Source: Neoceratodus forsteri (taxonomy: Eukaryota; Chordata; Ceratodontiformes; Ceratodontidae). Taken from it: DNA of 64,000 nucleotides. The first letter of the stretch is position 1, and each line of letters opens with the position of its first letter. The stretch spans positions 1,396,519,001 through 1,396,583,000 of the forward strand of contig CM057456.1 in assembly GCA_016271365.2 (NCBI GenBank). Reading direction: 5' to 3'. This document shows positions 23,820 through 34,910 of the stretch, piece after piece. A program made the translations under genes and the position numbers. The notes beneath the pieces are model-generated. The model was not told where the DNA came from and made no database searches. It saw only the letters and a list, made by a program, of their open reading frames with translations.

Positions 23820-24020
23820 GCACATTGACAACTCATTTGCAGTTACGTCGACGGGGGGGTTACATGAACCTGTTTTACTGATCCAAGGGGATGTTGACCA
23901 AGACACTGGGAGATATTCACCTTTACTTTGTGATAAAGCCATGGGATCTTTTAACTTTGACCTTGATGGCCGCCAGAGATGTCCAGAAGGGACCTCGGTT
24001 TAATGTCTTATCAGAAGTTA
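23820..24020 (-). mobile_element. SINE central domain fragment
   Basis: The words GCCATGGGATCTTTTAAC, CCAGAGATG and AGAAGGGACCTCGGTTTAA, then TGTCTTATC, match in order the central domain of the SINE at 57,548-58,130. This motif series is a deeply conserved SINE central domain seen across fishes, sharks and amphibians; I cannot name the subfamily with certainty. The tRNA-like head and the tail are missing. Confidence 0.6.
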
Positions 24021-25420
24021 TAACTTGGACAAGGGGTGTGTATATGTGCGCGTGCATGGGTTAAAATGTTGTACGGATTTAAGGAAAGAGTTCTGGTCCT
24101 CTCGCCCCTGCTTTAGTGTTGGCCATATGATAGGAGTCAGTTTATCGATGAGAAGAGGAAATGAAGTTAGCAAGAAAGAGAGAAAAAGAAAGAAAATTTG
24201 AGCTGCATAGAAGGTACCGGCCAGGCTAGATTTAATTTTTTTAATTCATTTATTTATTTCAGTATTTATTTGGTGCATTTGTTAATAAGCCACACAAGGC
24301 TTTAAATACCATTGAACACAAGAAAGTACAAACAGAGCAATGCTGAAAACAAAAGTAAAAAGTAAAATCCCCACCAATAGAATTCTTCAGATGGATGTTA
24401 AAAATATTTAGCTTAGCAGGCTGAAATGTGGCGTTACTCAGTGATTTGTGGTACTGCTACTTTTTGAATTACCCAGCACAGTACCACTTCATTTTTTATG
24501 CCTGCGATATGGCTGTGCAGTGTATTGTTATTCACTTTTAAAAATGAACAAGTCAATAACAATACAATGACTGGAACCAGGAGATAAACAGCACTTCATA
24601 CAATGGCAATAGGCATTTGTTAGTGCCAGGAAGTAGTAGTCCATCAATTCTGGATACAGCATATGGGGTACTATACAAAATAACGTGGGGATGTGCTGCA
24701 AAAAGTATAGTCCATCCAGGCAGGATTATCCGTAAAGCCAGCCACACTGAAACCTTTGGGATACAGGAAAGTTAGGTAATATAAGAGGAAAAAGGTAATA
24801 TATGGCCTGTACAGCCACTGTTCCTACTATCCATACTGCAGATTATAGGTACAGTATATTAGGATTCCTAGCAGGTACAATGAAACTCCACAACAACAGG
24901 AGAAACACAGTTTTAAATATATAGACAGCAATTCTAACCTATAAAGTTGGTGAAACCAGTACCAGCTGACACAAACTAAACTATGGTGGTACAGTGGTAT
25001 AAAATTACCTAGGCATTCTGGCTCCGATAATGAAAATGCAGCAGCAGAGGTATATAGACCCCGATAATCTAACAGAGCCCTCCTCCCCTCCACCAAATTA
25101 TACAAGGCACCAAATTCCTGAACCATAACTGTGTAGTCAGCGCCATTTTAAAATCATAAAGAAAACCCACTGGTGTCAGTTTATATAGGTATCAGGAGGA
25201 TCGACTAATATGAAACATATACCTTCTATACATTGTTAGAGTAATACAAAAGAAGTAGTCCAAAGGCAAAGTCCAGATAGAAGTGTCCCCATCCAGATAC
25301 ATACTGCGCAGAAAACTGGTACCAAGTTCAACAAATCAACAGTTCATAATGAGATCAGTCCCCTTCATCCGAATCAATCAGCAGATCTTGCCAGAGGTGC
25401 CCTGGTTGAAAACTGTCACA
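24021..25420. other. Unassigned stretch
   Basis: It contains a purine-rich patch at 24,140-24,200 and a TTCATTTATTTATTT run at 24,243-24,259 that could be the 3' end of another minus-strand LINE or SINE. No protein match is seen. It lies on the 3' side of the L1/Tx1 ORF1 relic on the minus strand, so part of it may be decayed L1 sequence. Confidence 0.35.
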
Positions 25421-25423
25421 ATG

Positions 25424-26244
25424 GCTTCCACTTTCTTCCGCGCCTCGTCTGCATCATTAAACTGATAGGTATGCCCTCCATAAGTGATACGGAGATGAGC
25501 TGGGTCTAACAGTGAGTGGGCCATCCTCGGACCTCACAGTTGCCTTTGGAGAGGACCAAACAGTTTACGTCAGCTGCGAGTTGCATAGGACCAGTCGAGA
25601 AAGATTTTTATCTCATGGCCTTCTATATGGAGTAGGCAGTTTGCTCTCGACCAGTGTAGAATAAAGTCTCGGACTTCAGGTTCTGCCATAGCTAGGAGGA
25701 TCATTCTGGTTTCCTCTCAGTTGTCCTGAGCCCACCTGAAGTTAACTCAATAAGCACACTAGAATGAGTCAGGATCGGGCTGTGCCTCAGGAGGCATGGT
25801 AGTTTGAATACATTGCCTTAAAAAAGTAAGAAAATACTCCCCCCTGACGTTCTCTGGGACCCCGACCAGGCACAGGTTCATGGTCCTGTTCACATTTTCA
25901 AGGGTTTTGAGTTGGGCTCGTAGATGATTATTCTCAACAGCAATTTTAGTAAAGGTGGCTTGAGTCTTTTGTTAGTGGTCATCAGCTGCTTTAGCAGTTT
26001 TCACCACCATTTCAGTTTTAACATCTTGAGCACCCAGTCTATTAAGGACCTGCTCCAAATTATGGTCCATGTCCCTTACCACCTGTAATACTGAGTCCCA
26101 TGGCAGGGGATCCCCCGCTCCACTCAGGCCTGCTGCTTGGCCTGGAACTCCATGCTGGGCCTCTGGCATCTGATGTGCCACTTTCTGTCCCGGACCTCCT
26201 GCAGCACCCTTCAGACGCCCCATGACTTTTTTAATATTGCTCAA
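25424..26244 (-). pseudogene. L1/Tx1-type ORF1 protein relic
   Basis: The minus strand reads through several shifts and stops as an L1 ORF1p. An N-terminal Gly/Ala/Pro-rich part comes first. A coiled coil follows (AVENNHLRAQLKTLENVN). The RRM opens at LCLVGVPENVRGE, and a later segment reads VRDFILHWSR. The C-terminal domain has LLDPAHLRITYGGHTYQF followed by DADEARKKVEAI. The order and spacing fit the Transposase_22 family, the RNA-binding chaperone of L1 elements. A stop near 25,972 and later frameshifts disable it. I see no ORF2 beside it. Confidence 0.75.
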
Positions 26245-26552
26245 TACTGGGCGATATGAAGCATCAAATGATGGTATTAAAATCTGGAAAAGTTGCCTTT
26301 ATATTAAAGTTTCCTTTGTTATTTGTAGAGCTCGATGCAGAGCTGGTCAGAAGCATGTTCAGTCACCAGTGCAGCTCTCTAGCACCCCCCTCCCCCGTGC
26401 AGCGTATTGTTAACATGAGGAGAGGGAGCAGGACAGACAGAAACAAGAACTTACCTTCTACTTCCACAGTGGAATTTCATGACCTCATTGGTGTGCATGA
26501 GATCCCTGCCCTTTTGTCTCTCTGAGACCCCATCCCACACCCCTCACTCCAT

Positions 26553-26680
26553 CCAAATACATAGATACATAGAATTTGACAGCAGATTAGGACCACCTGG
26601 TTCATCTAGTCTGCCCATATATCCTACCCACCAAGTGTCCCTTATTTATCCTTTCCTCGTCATCACTAGGGTTCCCTATG
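26553..26680 (-). mobile_element. CR1 3' tail remnant, minus strand
   Basis: It reads, at low coordinates first, AATACATAGATACATAGAA and then TTTGACAGCAGATTAGGACC and CTAGTCTGCCC. This is the reverse complement of the CR1 3' UTR and its TTCTATGTATCTATG tail. About 130 bases survive. Confidence 0.75.
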
Positions 26681-26902
26681 TCTACTGTAAAACCCCTTAT
26701 TATAGTACACATTTATTTTTGCGTGAGCCGACTGTGTTGTGATGGTTGCATGACTTTGTTTGCACATTGCTGTCAGTAACATCTCCTATACAATTCATTT
26801 TACACCTGCTGCTAACAGTACTATCAGTACTGGCAGTAACATGTCCTATAAAACTGATTTCAAAACTTATTCACACCTGTTGCAACCAGTACCTGGTAAT
26901 AC

Positions 26903-26926
26903 CTGCTGCTGCTGCTGCTGCTGCTG
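26903..26926 (+). repeat. (CTG)8 microsatellite
   Basis: Eight uninterrupted CTG units. No coding frame passes through it that can be linked to a gene. Confidence 0.9.
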
Positions 26927-27254
26927 ATTACCACAATCCTGCATGGCGTTGTCTGCCACACATAACAGGTGATCATGTGGTTAGGTAGTAATTTATTTTC
27001 TAAGTTTATGAAGTTACCTATTTGTGGGGGTGATGTCTCTTTTTTTAAGTGGCTGCAGCAGACTAACTCCACGAAGCAGGACTACAGCTGTTAATCTGGA
27101 GTGCTGGAACCAGAGCAGCTAAGCACTAGTGCTTCTGTTTCGATCAATGTTGCTGAAGCAACGTCATCTCCAGCTAAAAAAAGGCCAGTATGAGTACCTA
27201 GTGTACTCAGGAGAGACAAAGTTTTGAGATTGGTAAGTACACTACGAACATGGT

Positions 27255-27540
27255 GTTATGAAAGCTGTTCACTTTTACAAATCTCATCAAATTGTGAAAT
27301 CAATGAGATTGCTCCCTGAGGAAGCATGCATCTGTGAAACTGGTTGGGACTTTTGCTGAATTTGCACTGCTTCCGGGATCCATGTGGGTTTGTAAGTCTT
27401 TCTTTGAATGAATTAAAGCTTATTTCACAGCTTCTGGCATCAGTGCCAGTCTTTTGACTTTGGGTTCTGTTTTGAGGCCTGGCACAATAGTGTGTGGAGC
27501 CACTCTTCTTTTGCTTTTTAGCGGTGCTGACCACAATAGA
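27255..27540 (+). mobile_element. Possible Penelope-like element fragment
   Basis: The region pairs a CTGAGGA...GAAAC core (listed as a ribozyme candidate) with a downstream A/T-rich GAATTAAAGCTTATTTC and CAGTGCCAGTCTTTTGAC. This resembles the terminal repeats of vertebrate Penelope-like elements, which carry hammerhead ribozymes. No reverse transcriptase or GIY-YIG coding sequence is visible nearby, so only a terminal scrap can be proposed. Confidence 0.3.
27311..27352 (+). ncRNA. Hammerhead-like motif, degenerate
   Basis: CTGAGGA (27,316-27,322) and GAAAC (27,336-27,340) have the spacing of a type I hammerhead core. A short stem III-like ACTGGT and a GTT cleavage triplet follow. GCTCC before the core can pair weakly with GGGAC after it as stem I. 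Stem II between the boxes pairs poorly, so activity is doubtful. The same family of motifs is known in Penelope-like retroelements. Confidence 0.3.
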
Positions 27541-28602
27541 GCTGTCATGCAGTGGGGTCCCCAAATACTGCTTTATGATTGGATAACTAGCTTGTTTAAG
27601 CATGAGTAAATTCCTGCACAACCATGCACAAAGAGCCAGTCAATCTAATCTTAAAAGCAAAAGTAAAACAAATCTGTACTCTCACTAAACGCCCGAAATA
27701 TAAACAATTTCACCACCATATTTCTTCCTGATAATGCGCTGCACTCATACTAAAGCAACCCAAAAATGTCCAGTTTCATCCTCAACTTTCCTTTTATGTA
27801 TTTGTGCACAGCATACCTAACATTTCCATGTTAGTTTTGGCTGAAATCCAGTACAACTTCTAGCTCTCACTTTTCGTATCGGCCCACACTCCCCTCACTG
27901 AAACCGCTCCCATTCGCTCTTCCTCCATGTCTGCCATGTGATTTTCCTGCTGCACATAAAAACAGCTCTCTTCTCTTGCTTTCTAACTGGAGGAGGTAGA
28001 GGTCAACAGCGTGATCGCTGACCCCTTTCCATTGGTAACGGCCGCAGATCCCACCACAGAAGCCCCACTCCTAAAAAAGCTCTCTCTCTGTCTCATTGTC
28101 TGACCATGGAAGGTGGAGGTCAACAGCATGATTGCTGACCTCTTACTCATGGTAATTGTCACTGATCCCACCACGGAAGCCGCTCACACCATGCTGTCTC
28201 TGCCATCTGCTAACTGTTCACACCCCCTCTCTAACAAGTAAAAAAAGGAAAAAATATTAAAAATGATGGTAAAAACAATCAGCAAAAAAATCACAGTGGG
28301 AGAGCAGCTTTCTTATACCATACTCTACCCAGCAACAAAGAACTATGTTATGTAGAGAGGAAGGATATTTTAACAAAAATCAGTTAAAATAAATAAAAAA
28401 AATATAAACATTATAATTTTTTTTTAATTCTCTACTTGCTACTGATTGTATAATCACATTAATCTACTTCAGTGTGTTAGTTATACTGGGATTTACCCAC
28501 ATCTAGTGTGGTTTAACTCACTTGACTTGCAGCCTCGTGGCACACCATACAAGGCGTGGATAAATCCCAGCATTACCAACACCTTATCGTGGATTGTAAC
28601 CA
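27541..28602 (-). mobile_element. Foldback element, copy A
   Basis: Read on the minus strand, this 1.06-kb unit has the same order as the array at 49.9-52 kb. A long hairpin with apical GAGGCTGCA comes first (28,602-28,460), then GATTATACAAT, an A/T-rich body with ATATCCTTCCTCTCT and TTTGTTGCTGGGTAG, then a second hairpin beside ATCCAATCATA, and finally GGGGACCCC. The second hairpin pairs TAACTAGCTTGTTT (27,584-27,597) with CAAAGAGCCAGTCA (27,629-27,642), with two mismatches. No protein is encoded. The superfamily is unknown. Confidence 0.65.
27995..28180. repeat. 117-bp tandem duplication
   Basis: GAGGTCAACAGC.TGAT.GC and the following TGACC start at about 27,999 and 28,116, and GATCCCACCAC.GAAGCC recurs at the same spacing. 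Each copy contains the imperfect palindrome GTCA..AGCG/CGCT.GAC. It lies in the body of foldback copy A. Confidence 0.7.
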
Positions 28603-31589
28603 CCACCACCACCCGCGAGGTGTGCAGACTGAACCTGGAGTTGGCAATGGGCAAAGCCTGTTATGCCTTCAGGGGAATAGCAGCTAGGGTTGTAGTTAGA
28701 AATGGGTTGGACAGTGGAATGGTACCTCCACCTATGGGGATCCTTATGATAGAGTGCTGACAGGGTGTTTCCCCATAGGGAAAAAAAAAACACCCTTTGT
28801 GACAGGGACCACAATAACACAATCCCCTTCCTACTTATTACTTGAAGCATGCAAATAAACAGCAAGGCAATATAGGCAAAATACAACAGCAGTTGCAAAT
28901 ACTGTATAAAACCAGTGGGGTTTTTTTTGAGGTTGGAGAACAAAGTAGGGCACAAGGGAAGCAAAGGTAAAAATAAACAAAGACAGCAGTTTGCATTCAC
29001 TACCACCGTAAGGTGCGTCTCCGCACCTCTTCCCCCCACTGGTGCCCCAGTTAAGCCCACAGTCCTTTTGGGAGGTCCCAGTTACAGTTTGAATGTGCAC
29101 ACAGATGCAGAGTTGTAGGCCTGTGGCACTTGGACCTTGGTGTGGTACTGCGCAAATCTGGCTGTTGGCTGCAGCTGCTGACTGGCAAATTACACAACTG
29201 GATGGACAGTAAAGCAGTGGCTCCTGGCTGTAAACTATAACTGTGGGCTTGATTCCTAGGTCATGCAGGAATGCCCAGAAAGTATCTAGCTAGCTAACTA
29301 ACAAAAAGAATTATAAGTTCTGTGGGTAAAATCAGTACTGACAACCTTTAAATGACAGGCTGGTGCTGTTTCCTTGGGACTGTCTCCCCTGCTTAGGCAG
29401 ATGATGACTGGATGATTTTTTCTGTAGGCTGGATACAGGTGCGGTGGACCTACCATGCTTCCAGTGGCAAAGGATGCGGGACATGATGGCTTTGGATGAT
29501 GGGAGCTCTGTTCTGTAAGTTGGTCATGGGGCGGTAGACACAATGCACTTCTGATGGTGAAGGGTGTGGGCCGTAATGCTCTGTATTGCAATGGTCCTCT
29601 TCACCCCACATGGATACTTGCCTTCATCCACCCCGACAGGTGGGCAGTCACTTTGGGAAAGCTGGTTCGATCTCCTGATAAGGTAAAATCCTACAGAAGT
29701 AGAAGGCTGTGGCTCACCACCTTCCCAGATGCAGAGCAGCTTTCAAGGCAATCCCTAATCTAATTTGGTGCTAGAACCCAGGCTTGGCACTCTAGAGGCA
29801 TCTATTCCCATTTTCAGGGGTCTTAAATCTGTTTTGGACAGACTTTTTAGTCAGACAGGAACAGCAAGTGAGAGCTGTTCACAAACTCTCTCCTCGGAGG
29901 TTTTATTTCAGACAAATCTGCCCTATTCCCACATGTCTCTCTCTGTAGTGTAGAAATCCAAGGATTAAGCATCAGAGGCAAGCATCTCATACGGTATTTA
30001 TTACGCTAAACTCCTGGTTTTCTGTGGCTGCCAGTTCAGGGGAAAAGCATGCATACAAGTCCAGAGGCAGTGTGCAGTACAGAGCTGTTTTGCAGAGAGC
30101 TCCAAACAGATGCCAGTTTTCACAGGGACAAGGTGTACTAATTTAGTTGTTTTAAAGAGCTGAACTAGTCACCAAATTGATGCCAGTTTCACAAGGATGG
30201 GATGTACTAATTAAGTTGTTTTGCACTTTGTCCACCTTTGAGAGCTGCTTGAAACTGAGCAACCTCCTTTCTGTGGGCTCCCCGACACTGAAGGCAGCCC
30301 AGGGCCAGTCGGGCGAAGAGAGGTGGTGGCATGCCTGCTACGGCAAGAACAGCACTGAACAAGCCCACAGAACAAATGACAGTATCCAGTCCAGACCCGG
30401 GTCCCACAGCTGCAGTCTGGACCATGGACTGGGGTGAAGGTGTGGTACTGGGAAAGATGGCAACAGTGCTCTGGAGAAAGCCAAAGGCAAGCCCCCTTTT
30501 AGGAAGGGGTGGCAGATCATCGCCTAATTGCATACCAGCTGATTGACCACCCCATTTCAAGTAGTTCAGGAGGGTAGCTGAAGCCATGTCCCATAATCGT
30601 TTTCCCTATGGTCCAGCAAATGTGGGATTTTTACATTGCAATAATATAACAAGTAAATTACAATTAAGCCATGCTTTATTTTGTATCCCTTATCTGGCTA
30701 ATACATTAACAGCTGTATTGATTCTGACAAGTACTTCTTTTACTAAGATTTTTCTCCCTGCCTTGGAGTCATTCTCCCCTCCTTGGCACCTAGGCAAGAT
30801 CGGTTCCCCTCCACTTCGAGGTGATCTCCCAGTCCCATCACTAACAGCACAGAATCTGAGAGTACAGAAGGGGTCTTTCTTTGATGAGGCTCTTTTCTCC
30901 ATGTGACCTCCCTACTCCCCGCAGCTCTGTGCAGCACCACACTATTGCCCCACCTATGCACTGTATCCCCTTGTGGATGGAGGCACATTTACGTGGCCTA
31001 CTATGGGTCTCTGGTGCTGTGGGCACAGTGCCACCCTACCTGGTCAGAGAGAGAATAGCTGCCATTGGTGTTGATCCCTGACTTGGCTGGCTTGTGTCAC
31101 CCGCATGGAGGCCCTACCACTTCATTTTTCAAATGAAGCCAATTTTTAATATGCACCATCATGAGCCTGTCATGCACAGTAGCACTATTATTTTATGTGC
31201 TCTGCTACGACTCTTATTACAACTTCAATCGCTGCATATGCCAAGACCATGAGGCCACTGATGTGCACTGTTGCTGATCCCTCCTTGACCTCTGTCTTCT
31301 TGCTTTGAATTTATGAAGTCCTGGTTACAGTCTAAACTTTGTTCAGTTTAATATTTTCACAACCGAAGCACAGATTTTATGCTTAACTTTCTGCAGCGCT
31401 GTTAGGGGTGTTAAGCTACTGATACACTGTCAGTGGGTCTGGGAAGGGAAGGCAAGTCAGGGAGTACTACGAGTCCGTCTGTTATGGCTCCAGCAAGACA
31501 TTGTATCAGTGAGGACCTGAAATACTCCCCACCACATGCAGCATTCCCCAGGTCAGGACCATGGTCAGGGAGGCAAGTAGTAGCATGAG
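28603..31589. other. Long unassigned stretch
   Basis: No gene or element is recognised in 3 kb. Frames at 28,584-29,060 (minus), 30,207-30,587 (minus) and 30,586-30,906 (plus) have no known domain and overlap frames of similar size on the other strand. A short tandem duplication at 30,111-30,222 is listed separately. Confidence 0.4.
30111..30222 (+). repeat. 68-bp tandem duplication, two copies
   Basis: GATGCCAGTTT.CACA.GG then TGTACTAATT and AGTTGTTTT occurs at 30,111 and again at 30,179 with few changes. It looks like a local duplication and has no coding role. Confidence 0.7.
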
Positions 31590-31850
31590 TGGGAGAGCAG
31601 GAGAATTAAAAAAAAAAAAAAAAGATAGCAGTGGGAATGGATTGTGAGAGGCAGCTGGGAGTAAAAGGGAGGGAGATTACATTAAAAAGAAAGATACTGG
31701 CAGCAAGCAAGAGGGAAGTTGAATTAAAAGAACAAAACTTTCAGAGTGATTGGATTGTGGGAGGCAGCCAGCAATAGGAGCGGGAGGGAGATCACATTAC
31801 AAACAAAATAATACCAGCTTGGGGATCGGGTTGTGAGAGGCAGCCAGAAG
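31590..31850 (+). repeat. Degenerate minisatellite plus GT tract
   Basis: The word TTGTGAGAGGCAGC (with changes) recurs at about 31,649, 31,754 and 31,830, joined by GGGAGGGAGAT.ACATTA and AAAGATA segments, so units of about 75-110 bases are repeated three to four times. A run of 16 A starts it and a GT microsatellite (31,852-31,867) adjoins it. Confidence 0.6.
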
Positions 31851-32084
31851 TGTGTGTGTGTGTGTGTGGGGGAACAGAGCCAGGCCAATGCCAGCAGACA
31901 GTGTTTCCCGTGTGTGGATGTGTAGGAAATGTCTGTAGCACTGCACTCCACACATTGGAACTGTAATACTATAAGAATACAGCTGTAATGTAGACAAAGT
32001 TCTTCTGCTGGGTGCACCTAGCATTCTCAAATACTGAATGTCTCCTGCCTCAGCTGTCTCACTGAGAACATAGAGGCCCAGATA

Positions 32085-32340
32085 TGAATCTCATAACTGC
32101 CACTTTCTTACTCTTTGAGTGACCCAGAGCAAATCACTTAACCAATCTGTGTTTCACCTTCTCTAATTCCTCTCTCATCCACCTCTGTGTGGTTTAATTT
32201 CTGTGTAGGTTTGACTGTTGCTCAATGTGTCTAATCTCAGCAAGATTCCCTCCCCTCACTTTCCTGCATTATAAAGCCCTTTGGGTACAGCATGTCTGAG
32301 AAGCGGTATTAGCTATATGAAACCGCGTTCCTTTCTTTTT
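32085..32340 (+). mobile_element. CORE-SINE / MIR-like element
   Basis: The order GAGTGACCCAGAGCAAATCA, CTTAACCAATCTGTGTTTCA, then AAAGCCCTTTGGGTACAGCA and GCGGTATTAGCTATATGA matches the MIR/CORE-SINE plan: 'ACCttGGGCAAGTCACTTAACC', then the core, then an L2-type 3' tail. The head is decayed. It is an ancient SINE relic copied in the past by an L2-type LINE. Confidence 0.65.
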
Positions 32341-32999
32341 TAGCTGTCAGAAACGTGGACGTTAATCATTCATCCTGAATTCTCATTCAGTACCGCTATC
32401 CTCATCTCTAGGTCTGTCTGCTTTCACTTGTACAGCGTTGCATATCGTTGGTGTTGCTTTACTCCAGTGGAGGTGGAAGGCTAGGTTTACTGGCCAAGGC
32501 ACCTAGCTTCACCTGAGCTCTTTCTTTCTAGTTTACTTGAAAGGACAGAACTAAGAACCTTACCAGAAGATGTTGCAGTCTCCTTCTCACATTGAAGACA
32601 GGGAGAGAGAGAGAAAGCAGCCACAGCTTCCTTGAATCAAGGAGGTTATTTTCTAGACTATACTGAACTGAATTATTACTTTTTGGACCTGTGTAAGTAA
32701 CTAGTATTGATTCTGTTTTTGGGGTGGACTTTTCTTTGTTTTAACTTTAATTTGCCTGGGAGGAACTGTAGCTGGGAGACATTTGCAATCAGTTGTGACT
32801 AGACCTGTTACTTAGCCTGTGTGAAATAGGTGTCTGAAAGGAAGGAAGGCACTTCCCGGGGTGGGGGGTAAGAGTTGTAGGTGATTGTTTCTGGACAGCA
32901 TAGGTTTACTCCCACCAACCTTTCCCCTCACCCCACCCACCCCAAGCACATAAGCTCCTTTATAGCAGGGGTTTTGACATCACTTCCTCAAAACTGCTA
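32341..32999 (+). other. Unassigned, possibly 5' UTR of the next CR1
   Basis: No coding frame or repeat boundary is seen. CR1 elements have a GC-rich 5' UTR of several hundred bases, so part of this may belong to the element that follows, but I cannot place its 5' end. Confidence 0.35.
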
Positions 33000-33129
33000 A
33001 CAACATACACCTGTTCATATCCTTAAAGGCACAGCACACTGAATAGGGGGTAGAGACACTCACACGCTTGCACACACTAAAACAAGAACAAAAACCAAAA
33101 AAGCATCTGTAACTGGAAGGGACACAGAC

Positions 33130-34043
33130 ATGTGGGGAGTGGTGCAGTGCACTGGCTGTGGAGCAGCAGTCTTCCGGGAGACATTCTGGAAACTGCATTG
33201 CTGCCCTATTTGCAGGCACCTCTCTGGTCTGAGAGAGGATGTTGTTCGTCTCCATGCTGACCTGGCAAGGATTCAGGAAACCTGCTCCCCCAACCAGGGA
33301 CCACCCAGGCCATGCCACTACCTCAGAGGTTGCCAAGAAAGAGAAGTGGTTGGACCATGGTGGGCTCAGGGCGGGTGAGGGTAGTGAAACAGAGGCGCAT
33401 CCCTCCAGTTGTGCCTCTCCACAATTCATTCACCACTCTGGCGAAGCATGGTTCCTCTATGGAGGCACCTGCAGTGGAGACCAAGGAGGATGCTGGGAAC
33501 CTCCACAATGGAGACCCACAGGAGGGTGGCCCAGGACCCCACAGGGAAGGAAACAACTCCTGGTGGGGGACTCAATGTTAGGGGAGTGGAACTGGGGAGG
33601 GGAAGGGAGGTAGGTGCCTGCCCAGCACCAAGGCTTGAGGACAGGAAACAAATCCTCAGGATCATGGGAGCAGTGGCAAGGGGGAGGGAGCTGGATGTCA
33701 TTATCCACCTAGGGATGAATGACCTGGCTGAGAATGGGTTCAGAGCAGTGCAACAGGAGTTTGTGGAGTTGGGGAGGGGCCTTAGACAAGTAGCACACAC
33801 AGTAACTTTCTCAGAAGTGCTACCTGTCTATGGCATGGATGAGGCTAGGCACTCCGCACCATGGGATTCAATGACTGGTTGAAAAGCTGGTGCAGAACTC
33901 AGGGATTTGGCTTCATTGGGGACTGGGGCTCCCCCTGGAGGGATGCATGCCTATACAGGCGCGATGGTCTGCATCTATCCTGGAGGGGAACCAGGATCCT
34001 AGGTGATGGGTTTAAATGCTTCAGTGGCAAGCATTTAAACTAG
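33130..34043 (+). pseudogene. CR1 ORF1 (zinc finger and SGNH esterase)
   Basis: The N-terminus (Met at 33,130) has a Cys cluster CTGCG...C-C-PIC followed by a helical LREDVVRLHADLARIQE, typical of the CR1 ORF1 zinc finger. After a frameshift near 33,400 a Pro/Gly-rich linker leads to LLVGDSMLGE (catalytic Ser block of an SGNH/GDSL esterase, about 33,560-33,590). IIHLGMNDLAENG (block III Asn) and TFSEVLPV follow, then RRDGLHLSWRGTRILG, with the catalytic Asp/His pair DGLH at about 33,965. CR1 ORF1 proteins bind nucleic acid, and their esterase domain may act at membranes. At least three frames are used, so it is broken. Confidence 0.8.
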
Positions 34044-34199
34044 CCAAGGGGGGAAGGCACTGAAGAGAAGGGAAATCCTAGCCACCCCCCCCAAATCAGG
34101 GTAATTAGTGAGGTAAACACCAAAATAGAGCAGTCGATATGGAGAAGGACAGGGATAAATGGAGAAAAAGACAAAGGCAGTAGGGACAAGTATGGGGCA

Positions 34200-34910
34200 A
34201 AAAGAAATAAAGCCATAAAAAAATGGAGGGTAATGAGTACCAATGCCCGTAGCCTAGGTAAAAAGCTCCCTGAAATGGTGGCCTTGATGGAAGGGGGATG
34301 CCTGGATATTGTGGCAGTCACAGAAACATGGTACACAGAGAACCATGACTAGGATGTCAACATACCAGAGTACACAGTCTACAGGAGGGACAGGGAGGGA
34401 AGAAGAGGAGGAGGAGGAGTAGCTGTCTATGTAAGGGAAGGGATAAAAGCAACAGAACTAAAGGGTAAACAGGGAGGAGAGGAGGCACTGTGGGTCACCC
34501 TGGAGACTGGAAATGGCTCCACAATCTGCACAGGGGTTGTATACAGACCCCCATCTCAGGGGGAGGAAATGGACAAAGAAATAATAGAAGGCATCCTTGA
34601 GATTGCAGAGAAAGGTGAGATATTGCTGATGGGGGACCTAAATATGCCAGATGTTGACTGGAGCACCTTTGCTGCAGCCACATCCAAGAACAGGGCCATT
34701 CTCGATGCCCTACAGGGGGCATGCCTCAGACAGCTAGTTTTGGAACCCACGAGAGAGAGAGAGAGAGAGAGAGAGAGCAATCTTAGACCTGGTACTCTCA
34801 AATGGAGATGGAGAGAGGATCTCTGATCTTGAAGTGGGTAGCCATCTGGGAACAAGCGACCACCAAACAGTGTGGTTCACGATAAACTTAGCTGTAGTCA
34901 AGCCACACAA
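34200..34910 (+). pseudogene. CR1 ORF2 endonuclease domain
   Basis: An APE-type endonuclease can be followed: STNARSLGKKLPEM (Asn motif), VAVTETWYTEN (catalytic Glu), YRRDREG, CTGVVYRPPSQ (Tyr motif), LLMGDLNMPDVDW (Asp and Asn) and GSHLGTSDHQTV (catalytic SDH, codons 34,855-34,863). It nicks the target DNA for LINE insertion. A stop interrupts the frame near 34,350. A GA microsatellite at 34,751-34,777 shifts the frame between the last two motifs. Confidence 0.85.
34751..34777 (+). repeat. (GA)n microsatellite inside CR1
   Basis: A 27-base run of GA units replaces the normal coding link between the GDLN and SDH endonuclease motifs of the CR1 copy. It encodes an Arg-Glu repeat in one frame and changes the frame downstream. 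Confidence 0.9.

Larger units (their letters stand above)
26245..27254. other. Unassigned stretch with short repeats
   Basis: Apart from the CR1 tail and CTG tract listed separately, I see no gene. Two similar stretches, CAGTAACAT.TCCTATA at about 26,774 and 26,834, form a loose 60-base duplication. Confidence 0.4.

Noticed and set aside
28584..29060. 158-codon open frame on the minus strand as a possible host exon
   Set aside because: No domain is recognised, it partly overlaps foldback copy A, and similar-length frames exist on both strands.
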